From Patella vulgata (Eukaryota > Mollusca > Gastropoda > Patellidae), in NCBI RefSeq assembly GCF_932274485.2, contig NC_065885.2, positions 32,005,062 through 32,069,061 of the forward strand: a DNA stretch of 64,000 nt, in the 5' to 3' direction. The notes under the pieces were generated by a model that saw only the letters and a program-made list of their open reading frames with translations, was not told the DNA's origin and did not search any database. The translations under genes were made by a program, and so were the position numbers. Shown here piece by piece: positions 56,052 to 64,000 of this stretch (within the stretch, counting starts at the first letter, position 1; each line of letters begins with the position of its first letter).

Positions 56052-56408
56052 ATGTAGCTAAATCTCTAACTCAATATTATCCATAATCTTCGACATTTAA
56101 AATACGAATTATTATTAGAATTTAATATTGGTGCATTTCAATCAATATTGATGTTGTTATCTTAGCGTACACATGTGGGTTCCTTATAACCAATATTTAA
56201 GACCGTGAACTTTTTAAAACCAGAGAGCGACGTCGTTGTAATGAGGCTTGATGAACGGAGTCACCCCCGATATAGACTGGATCACCAAGAGCAAGCAGCA
56301 ACCGATGAATTTGGACTGCTCAAGTATTTCGCTGAATATAACTGATAAGAAATTACAATAAAAATTGAATGTAAATCCGAGTATATACACCTATATTACA
56401 TTAATATG
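56052..56408 (+). mobile_element. MITE family M3 copy 5, diverged
   Basis: Left end 'GTAGCTAAATCTCTAACTCA', interior 'GAACATAACTGATAAGAAAT' and 'TTGAATGTAAATCCGAGTAT'. The right terminal repeat and the TTAA flanks are not preserved. Confidence 0.6.
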
Positions 56409-56597
56409 TGCTAATGGCTTTGCCGCCTTTAGTCAGTAAAATAATACTTATTTCATAAACAACTATATTAGTCTGGTGAATCCGGACCATTTTTTTGTGT
56501 AGATTCCGAATATGTGTGGTGATCAAGTGTCTGAGGGGTCGTTTTTAAGATAGGGAGGGGGAGGGGTGATTAGTCGACATATATGTTGATCATGTTA

Positions 56598-57373
56598 TCT
56601 ATATATATATTTGTGACTGTCGTTTGTCTGTCTGTCTGTCTGTCTGTTCGGGGTTGGCGGCTACATTAGGTCTGCCCCGAGTCTGAAATTTGGGGTATAG
56701 GGGTAGCTCGGACCGGGGAGTAACATAGGCCAGGTGGCGTTAGTCTACCATTTCCGGTTTCGGAGTTATGACCCCCGAGCGAAGCCGGTCTGTTCGGGGT
56801 TGGCGGCTACACTAGGTCTGCCCGAGTCTGAAATTTGGGGTATAGGGGTAGCTCGGACCGGGGAGTAGCATAGGCCAGGTGGCGTTAGTCTACCACTTCC
56901 GGTTTCGGAGTTATGACCCCCGAGCGAATTCTGTCTGTTCGGGGTTGGCGGCTACATCTGCCCCGAGACTGAAATTTGGGGTATAGGGGTAGCTCGGACC
57001 GGGGAGTAACATAGGCCAGGTGGCGTTAGTCTACCACTTCCGGTTTCGGAGTTATGACCCCTGAGCGAAGCCGGTCTGTTCGGGGTTGGCGGCTACATCT
57101 GCCCCGAGTCTGAAATTTAGGGTATAGGGGTAGCTCGGACCGGGGAGTAACATAGGCCAGGTGGCGTTAGTCTACCACTTCCGGTTTCGGAGTTATGACC
57201 CCCGAGCGAAGCCGGTCTGTTCGGGGTTGGCGGCTACACTAGGTCTGCCCCGAGTCTGAAATTTCGGGTATAGGGGTAGCTCGGACCGGGGAGTAACATA
57301 AACCAGGTGGCGTTAGTCTACCACTTCCGGTTTCGGAGTTCTGACCCCCGAGCGAAGCCGGGTATCCTGCTAG
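56598..57373 (+). mobile_element. Non-autonomous Helitron (mini-Helitron / pearl-like)
   Basis: 776 bp. The 5' end is TCTATATATATATTTGTGAC followed by a (GTCT)n run. The 3' end is GAAGCCGGGTATCCTGCTAG, ending in the CTAG of the Helitron CTRR rule. It sits between A (56597) and T (57374), the Helitron target, with no duplication. The inverted-repeat partner at 59108-59131 shows the same site without the element. It holds five tandem units and no Rep/helicase ORF. Confidence 0.93.
56642..57360 (+). repeat. Five tandem units of 141-146 bp inside the Helitron
   Basis: 'GTCTGTTCGGGGTTGGCGGC' starts units at 56642, 56788, 56933, 57074 and 57215. Units are nearly identical and G+C-rich compared with the flanks. 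Unit-length differences come from presence or absence of 'ACTAGG' after 'GGCTACA' and of one to three bases at joints. Confidence 0.95.
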
Positions 57374-57802
57374 TATATTAATAAAACATACATTTCTAGG
57401 ACTGTCCATCTCTAAATAAGTGTACGTGATGCCCCTGGATAACTATTTTGATTTTTAGGGAGGTGGGGTGGGGACTGCATGCGTGCCTGTATGAAAGAGT
57501 TGTTGGGATAACATTGGCGTGAAATGGTCTCAGGTTGATATCAATGGTGATTTTCTTAGAGCTTGGTAAAAACATTACTGTTAATGCCGCTGCACCTCTC
57601 TAAATATGTGTAGTGTAAGATTCCCATTGTGTGGGAGGGTGGGGTGCGAAATTGACCTGAAAAATGGCTTCTTGTTACCTTTTTCGTTCTGTACCAATTT
57701 CGTCATTCAAAATATTAAATTAAAATGGTACTTTTCAAGAGATCCGGAAATGTAAATAAAAACACCACAGTAAACAAGAGACATGTTTAGCTATTAGTTT
57801 AT

Positions 57803-58130
57803 TCTTCGTCGTCATCAGAATATTCAAATTCAAAGTTCATAATATGAGCGGGATAAATATCTTTTTGATGACTGACCAAGAGCTTGCATATATAATCCTT
57901 TGGATATACTTCAGATACCCATTCACACTGTAAATCTTCATTCCTGCCATGCATCACCGGGTAATCTTGTTAGATCATTGGTTTTGCAGCTTGTTTCCAT
58001 ATTGTTACAACATAACTGCTGCGTTTAATGTGCAGTAAAAGATTATTCAGATGGTAATAAAGAAAGAAAGGTTTGTTATTTTTCATGACGATTAAATTTC
58101 CCCCAGAAAATCTTTCTTCTCATGTCATCT
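57803..58130 (-). pseudogene. Repeat-borne protein remnant with an 'IKRSxYxxxIWxQA' motif (left copy)
   Basis: The minus strand shows I-K-R-S-S-Y then I-W-K-Q-A-A, and further on C-E-W-V-S-E-V-Y and an acidic end E-F-E-Y-S-D-D-D-E-E. The same motif faces the opposite way at 58612-58660. Similar HxxRxxYxxxIWxxA blocks followed by an acidic tail occur in many uncharacterised multi-copy proteins of invertebrates, probably of transposable-element origin. Family not assigned. The copy is degraded, with at least two breaks. Confidence 0.4.
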
Positions 58131-58599
58131 ACTGATGTAAATCGCCCTTCACCGTACATGGTACAAACAATTTTTTTGCTAAACCAGTCATTTGTCTGTC
58201 CCAGCTCTTTAAAAATTGTTAGAATTTTGGAATTATCTTGAAAAAGAAAGACAGATAGTCATTATCACTGAAATACTTATCTTGATTGGTATATCAAGAT
58301 TAGCATTGAAAGTGTCGAGAATATCCTAGAACTGAAAACAAACCCACGGGGACACCAAAATAGCTTACCTACTCCACTTCGCATTGCAAAATAATGAAGG
58401 CGCTGCAACAAATTGTATTTTGCGTTCTTACTCGGGCGAAATAGACATCCTAATCATTCTCCTCACAAACGATGATCCAAAAATACACATTTTGATCGAT
58501 AATGAGACGGCAAAGGTAGAAAAAATCAGTAGATGACACCAGAAGAAAGATTTTCTGGGTGAAAAAATAACATACCTTTCTTTATTACTACCTTGCCGT

Positions 58600-58675
58600 C
58601 GTGGTCTTTTGCTGCACATTAAACGCAGCAATTATTTTGCAAGAATTTGGAGACAAGCTGCAAGTACCAATGCTT
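58600..58675 (+). pseudogene. Repeat-borne protein remnant with the 'IKRSxYxxxIWxQA' motif (right copy)
   Basis: The plus strand reads L-L-L-H-I-K-R-S-N-Y-F-A-R-I-W-R-Q-A-A, clearly related to the left copy but facing outwards on the other side. The part corresponding to the acidic end is absent here. Degraded fossil of an unassigned repeat-borne protein. Confidence 0.45.
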
Positions 58676-58755
58676 TTATTTACATTTTCAGATCTCTTGA
58701 AAAGACAAGCTGCAAGTACCAATTTTTTTATTTACATTTTCAGATCTCTTGAAAA
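58652..58755 (+). repeat. 52-bp tandem duplication in the right arm
   Basis: GACAAGCTGCAAGTACCAAT through ATTTTCAGATCTCTTGAAAA occurs at 58652-58703 and 58704-58755 with only one or two differences. Confidence 0.9.
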
Positions 58756-59269
58756 CTACCATTATAATTTAATATTTTGAATGACAAAATTGGTACTAAA
58801 CGAAAACGCTAACGAGAAGTCACTTTTCAAGTCAATTTTGAACCAAATGATTTATGTCCCCAAAAATGATCCCCCCCCATACATTGGGAATCTTATACAC
58901 ATAATTAGAGATGTTTCATCAAGAAAATCATCATTTAATTCAATGAGAACTCATTTCCCACCAATTTTACACCTCCCCCTTCCACACTCCACACACGCAC
59001 ACCTGCAACCCCCCCCCCCCCCCCATCTAAAACCGCGCCACAAATCAAAACAGTTGTTCAGGGGCATCATAAACACTTACTTAGAGATGGACAGTCCTAG
59101 AAATTTATATTTTATTAATATATAACATGATCATCATTTATGTCAACATAATCGCATTTCCCTCAATTCTAACCGCCGCCCCCCGCCCCTCAAATATCTC
59201 GAAAACGCCCCTCAAACGCCTGATCACCATCCAGATGCGAAATCTACGCAAAAAACTGGTCTAGAAAAA

Positions 59270-62061
59270 CTTGGTCCCATAAATTCACAGCTCGGGTGGC
59301 GATTTCCCCCCTTCAGCCACCGGACTGTATTGGTGGGTTTTTATTATTATTATTGTTGTTTGAATAAGGACAAATGCACAATCTGTGACCCATTTCTAAA
59401 ACATCAGTTGGTATACAATCGATTAGACGGTAATCATATTCAACCCCTGTAAAAATTTCCCGTCTTAAACAATTGTGAAGATTATCGAAGCGGAAGGCGT
59501 CAAGTGAAGACTATGATACGATTATTACCCAACCCAATTACCACTCTATCCAAGGACATGTCGTAATAAAGCGCTTGCCATAACATGCCCATCAATAAAT
59601 GAATAGCTTATAATTAGAGATAAGAAGAGGATATAGAGCTGCATGATTTATTCTTCAGCGTCTAGAAAACACGATAAAATCCCCTTGTCATCTCCATCGT
59701 GCTTCATTTAATCCTAAGCACATTACCCAAGATTATAAATCTAATAGAAATCAACCGTAGCCTTTATTACATTATAATGATGCCTTCCACATATCATGAT
59801 TTAATAGCTTTATTACAGCCTAGACTCGGTGTATATTTTCTATTAAGTACTTGATCCGAAATTAATACGTGTTATTGGGACGGTAATTAAGCTCCATATT
59901 TTCGTTATTATCTTAAAATGCAAAAGAATAAGATGCCATTGATATATATTACAAACTTGCGCGATGATTACCCTTATATTTTCATGTTATTGATTTCCAG
60001 ATAATTAATGAAACTTTATTTTGCCAATCCTTTTATTATTCTCGTACAGTAGAAAAAAAACTTTCAGAAAAAAGCAAGAATTGGCAGCCAACGTATGATA
60101 CGTTCTCTCACGACTTAGTCGCCCGTTCCGAATATTTCATTTTTAAAACAACTTATGACATCCCGAATCCGGAGAATATGGTCTCTTCTCAGCTTTGTTG
60201 TTATGCATTGGGGTCACAAGCGAAGAATGCTGCTGATATTCAGCGTCATGCCCACTTTTCCGAAAAACTGATGAACTTGATAGAGGCTACAGTTTTTAAC
60301 AATGTTTAAGCTTGTGAAAACTATAGAGATTAGATTACTTGAGGGCGTAAAGGATTCTTATGAAATTTGGTGAACATCTAAGTTTTCCTTTAAGCTGTTG
60401 TCTATGGTTAGGATTTTTTCGAGACAAAGCTGCTGTGATGCCTAATTTCTACGCTATGGGTGGCTATCTTTGCGGTACAGTTTTACTGAATTCGATTACC
60501 AGGAGATTATATCTCGTGTATTATAGTGATGTTTAGAAAAATAACAACTGCGTATCGTACTTGTCAGTAAATGGGCTCCTAACCCCAATTTATTAAACTA
60601 GGGCCACCCCATGATTTCTTGGTAAGTTTTTCGTTACAATGTTAATTTACTTGTTAAGCTTAACATGCAGGTATGGCTAATCAGGTGGTTTGTTAGATCA
60701 TAATGCCAACAGGTCCATCATCAAATATACATTATCACACATATGTTACTGTAACACACCCATTCATATTGCAAAGACTTACAAAATCGGGTTTTAGAAT
60801 CTTGTAATAAATTTAATTAGATTGAGACAGGATAGGATATGCGTATAACTCTGGACTAGGTGACATTTACAGCCATAATACCAAAATGTGTCTCAAAATG
60901 TCAATCATTAAATTCATTAACTGATAATCAGTCTATTAATAATTGACAAGAAGTCGAGGAAATCACTTGTCTTATTAAGGAGAGATTTAAAGGTGCTTTG
61001 ATTTATGTAAGACCAAAATCTCATTCAATCCGATCTGTTAATTTATATAGGGAAAGAAATATCTCTCCACGTAAAAGAATAAATCAAAAATATCTTTGTG
61101 CATTAAATGATTAGGTAAATAATTTCTGAGCTATATAGCTGAGGCATATGTTTATTACTCTTGACGTCATGTCGTATGAGAACTATTTTGTATTGGAGAC
61201 CCATTAAGATAAAAAAAACTTTTGGCAAATCATTAAACAGACTGTACAGTCCCTAATGTGACCCGGGGCTCAAGCCTGTATCCGCTTATGGCCCTGGTCT
61301 TCGTTAGTGAAGATTAAACGTGACAACATCTTGACTAAGGAAGTGAGGACATGTATTTGGATTCAATCAGGGACATTTGATATGACGATCCATGTGTGTG
61401 TATTAATTATGTTCTTGAGAATATTAATCATCTGTATGCCTTGGGTAGTAGCATTAGTAAGACGTTACAATAATTACAGATCGTGTTGACTCAAATCAAC
61501 TTGGTAGTCAGTGCTTGACCTTTGTGTGATGTTAATGAAGACATTTCTGAAAATAAAAAGTTATGCGGTGGATTTTAAGCGAAAAATAGAAGGATTTATA
61601 TCAACAATAGCCACCCGACAACTATAACCTATATTTCATGTTTCGTCAAAATCGGATATGAATTGTGACCCGTAGAGTGTCCAAAAACAAATTGTGGACG
61701 GACGTTCGCGGACAGGGGCGACAACAATATACGTTCACATGAAAATGTGGGCATATACAAATGAATCATTATTCTAATTATGAAGAAATAGTTACTATAA
61801 TACATCAATGTTGCTAATAAGCTTTGTTATAGGAAGCACAGACGATATTATATGAGCCGACCTAGTTGAACTCTAGTTGGATTGTTTTCGAAACAGTTCG
61901 AAGAATGGCCAGATTGCACTTTATTGGCTTGACACTCGCCCTAATGCTACGGTAAAATTTTACGAGGATATTGAGAAAAAAGTATGAGCAAAAGTACAAT
62001 ACTATGACGATGATAGTGCAGATTGTGTATGTTGTGTTGTATTGTGTTGGTGAGTATAGAA
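59270..62061. other. Mostly unassigned A+T-rich sequence, little repeat content
   Basis: No gene found. From 59470 to 60050 the sequence has no family repeat that I recognise and many TAAT/ATTA cores, a composition typical of some regulatory DNA but not proof of it. At 61690-61755 a motif with 'GGACGGACGTTCGCGGACAG' and 'GCGACAACAATATACG' resembles 7400-7445. Confidence 0.35.
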
Positions 62062-62065
62062 TTAA

Positions 62066-62466
62066 ATGGGCATTATGGAAGATTAGATAAAGAGCTGACA
62101 GATCTCGCCATAATAGAAAAAAAATAATGAAAAGGGAATATGGTCAAAATTTCAGTCAGATCTCGCCATAATAGAAAACAAAATAATGAAAAGGGAATAT
62201 GGTCAAAATTTCAGTCAAATTGCGTCACTCTGAGCCGAGATATCATCGTTACAATAACACCGCAGCCTCGATTGTCATTGCTACCGTTGTTACAATAACA
62301 AAGTCTAGATTATTTTTATCGGAAATCATCAATGGCCATTGAACCACAGATCGGGTTTAAATCTGTTGAAAATGTAGACTATTCGATGGCATGGGGAGTT
62401 GATTAAACATGTAAGGTTTAAAGAAAGGTCTGCAATAGGCAGATTTAGCTTTTGCATAATGTCTGT
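62066..62466 (+). mobile_element. TTAA-flanked MITE, family M1 copy 4
   Basis: 401 bp between TTAA (62062-62065) and TTAA (62467-62470), with ends ATGGGCATTATGGAAGATTA and, in complement, ACAGACATTATGCAAAAGC. A 58-bp tandem duplication ('GATCTCGCCATAATAGAAAA') covers 62101-62217. Confidence 0.75.
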
Positions 62467-62574
62467 TTAAGGTAAAATCAAATCCATTAGCTGCACTAGG
62501 ACACCAAAAAATACCATTGTATATTTAAAAAAATATAGTAAGACTAAATTAGCATTTCCAGCCTCTAGAGTTGT

Positions 62575-62975
62575 CCCCATGTCCTCCACCCCCATCGACT
62601 GTTAAAGACTCTTACGCGCTATCGAATTATTGAAATAAAATTGAATCAAAGGGGGTGTAGGGGTGGATGGCCGAATTTTTAGAGCGTGAGCGCTGCATAA
62701 TAAGGTCTTTCATTGAGTCAACTGGCGTGGTTTCGATTCCCCGGTTGTACCTGTCCAACTTTGTGGGTTTTCTCTGGGTCCTGCAGTTTCCTCCAACTGC
62801 TAAAGACCTCTACGCGCAAGCGAATTATTGAAATAACAGTGAACCATATGTTACTCCCGAAATGACCTAGTGTTTGTCGAGTGGACGTTAAACATCATTT
62901 CCCTCTCTCTGAATCAAAAGTTAGTCCCGAAATGACCTAGTCTGTGTTGACTGAACGTTAAAACTCATTCTTCCC
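62575..62975 (+). repeat. SINE-B cluster: fragment, full copy and extra tail
   Basis: Fragment 62575-62650 ('CTGTTAAAGACTCTTACGCG'). Near-full copy 62655-62910 with head 'GGGGTGGATGGCCGAATT', B-box 'GGTTTCGATTCCCCGG', body and tail. Then a second tail 62918-62975 ('AGTTAGTCCCGAAATGACCT'). Same orientation throughout, so either nested insertion or unequal exchange. Confidence 0.85.
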
Positions 62976-63837
62976 GTCCCGTCTGTAATTATGGCATCAG
63001 AGAAACACTAATATATACCATATCAGTACGTGACATCCAGTTTCTCGAAACATCGGAAAGGGCATAAGTGACTAAATTTATAGCCAATATCGCTCGTAAA
63101 TACTGCTTTAAAAATATGTTGTATTTAAACATAGTAATTATCTAGAGCTTGCAAAAGAACACCAATTTTCAATATTTTCACGTAATTTACTCAGAAGAGT
63201 GGTTTCTTGGTATGACGTCACATTATTTGACACGCAAGGTAAAGATAAACATAATTACGACAGTTTTCAAGTATTTGTTTTTAAGTGAGAATGCACCGTC
63301 GAATATGGTGTTTATTGTTTTTTTGTGTTGCTATTTTAACACTGACCTGCTGTTAAGAAGCATGGTCTTCCATCATTTATTTTCACAAGATTAAAAAAAA
63401 CAAAACAAAACAGATTAGATCATGACACCATTGGCACGAACAACAAACACAATATTTATTTCCATCATTTAGGCAGGTCTTCTTGATAAACCAACAAGTT
63501 CAGATGTTATAAATCTACCATGATGACAAGAGATGAACATAGTGTCATTTACATAACAAAAACCGATTCCTGAGACGTATCAATAAAGCCCACATTGACG
63601 TGATTGATCGAGTCAAGTCGAATCAATAAGATGGCTTACTATGTTCTCAAGAAAAATAGAAAGTGTTTATCGTTATTTTGTTGGTAACGTAAGAACAACT
63701 CGGCGCCATGATTCGATGTTAAGTAGATTTACTGTTAATAAGCAAATACTTAACTTTCACTTCACCTCAGCTCAAGCAATTTATAACTTATACATTTGCA
63801 GAAGGAGTAAATAGCTTGTTTTTATTTCTTTCAATAT
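62976..63837. other. Unassigned A+T-rich sequence
   Basis: An 81-codon frame at 63149-63394 is hydrophobic without a recognisable domain. No repeat recognised. Confidence 0.35.
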
Positions 63838-63898
63838 ACTCGTCTTCATTATCCCGGTCGGTGCAGAAAAGTATGACGTCACACCACATTTCGTCCAT
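63838..63898 (+). repeat. SINE-A 3' tail fragment
   Basis: 'CTCGTCTTCATTATCCCGGT' and 'GGTGCAGAAAAGTATGACGT', ending in 'CACATTTCGTCC', is a diverged match to the last 60 bp of SINE-A. Confidence 0.55.
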
Positions 63899-64000
63899 TC
63901 TTTCTATATGATTAAAACTAGAGTACATTTCTTCCCTTCTTATGCATACATAAGTTGTGGCATACATATGTAGACTTAATAAAACTTCAACAAGTCTGTC

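Larger units (their letters stand above)
56485..58130. repeat. Left arm of a long inverted repeat (interrupted by a Helitron)
   Basis: In complement, the bases outside the Helitron match 58520-59265. Examples: 'AACATGATCA', 'GATGGACAGTCCTAGAAAT', 'AGGGGCATCA', 'TGGGAATCTTA', 'TTTAATATTTTGAATGAC' and the protein-like block around 57975-58045. It also contains a minus-strand open stretch (58045-57803) ending in acidic residues (S-D-D-D-E-E). Confidence 0.85.
58520..59265. repeat. Right arm of the long inverted repeat (holds the empty Helitron site)
   Basis: Mirror of 56485-58130 without the Helitron. The Helitron joint corresponds to about 59118-59125 ('TATTAATATATAACATGATC'). C runs at 58869-58876 and 59008-59022 differ from the left arm. 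Confidence 0.85.

Noticed and set aside
56642-57360. CRISPR-like array
   Set aside because: Units of about 145 bp are nearly identical throughout with no unique spacers, and they lie inside a Helitron.

Overview
This is an A+T-rich (roughly one third G+C by eye), intron- and repeat-laden eukaryotic window with no bacterial-style gene packing. The one unmistakable host gene is the last exon of a histamine-H1-type amine receptor. Together with two tRNA-derived SINE families, many small palindromic DNA elements and a mini-Helitron with an internal tandem array (like the bivalve 'pearl' elements), this suggests a lophotrochozoan, most likely a mollusc. That organism call is inference from gene content and repeat style.

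Layout. 0-7 kb: decayed interspersed sequence with a dispersed-unit repeat (0.95-1.6 kb), the 3' end of a LINE (1.6-2.04 kb), SINE-B pieces and a TTAA-flanked MITE (3.1-3.5 kb). 7.8-9.3 kb: the GPCR exon on the minus strand, starting at a visible splice acceptor. Its TM1/N-terminal exon(s) must lie at higher coordinates and I could not find them, so much of the window may be its intron. 12-25 kb: SINEs A and B, several with clean target-site duplications (TSDs), GA/CT microsatellites, G/C homopolymers, two more MITE copies and one possible retroelement fossil (20.2-20.65 kb). 26.5-30.9 kb: a pair of fold-back MITEs, a 1.17 kb hAT-like element with a perfect 8-bp TSD, and two copies of a TTAA-flanked MITE.

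33-36.4 kb: an unrecognised Cys-pair ORF head-to-head with a truncated RecQ-like helicase start, then a broken Tc1-like transposon with a 116-bp internal tandem duplication. 38-41.7 kb: a full SINE-A with TSD, a TTAA MITE, a SINE-B interrupted by a 288-bp fold-back element with a 7-bp TSD, and a strongly strand-asymmetric block. 43-47.5 kb: more SINE-A copies and a tandem array of alternating A/B units. 50.8-51.3 kb: a deletion derivative of a Tc1-like element. 52-54 kb: a TTAA MITE and a SINE-A with TSD. 56.5-59.3 kb: a long inverted repeat whose left arm carries the mini-Helitron while the right arm keeps the matching empty site. 62-63 kb: another TTAA MITE and SINE-B copies.

I see no operon, defence system or biosynthetic cluster. 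Apart from the receptor, the window is a record of transposon activity. The most informative structures are the nested insertions with readable pre-insertion sites, and the receptor's unusual TM6 residue. All relationships were judged by eye without a database search.
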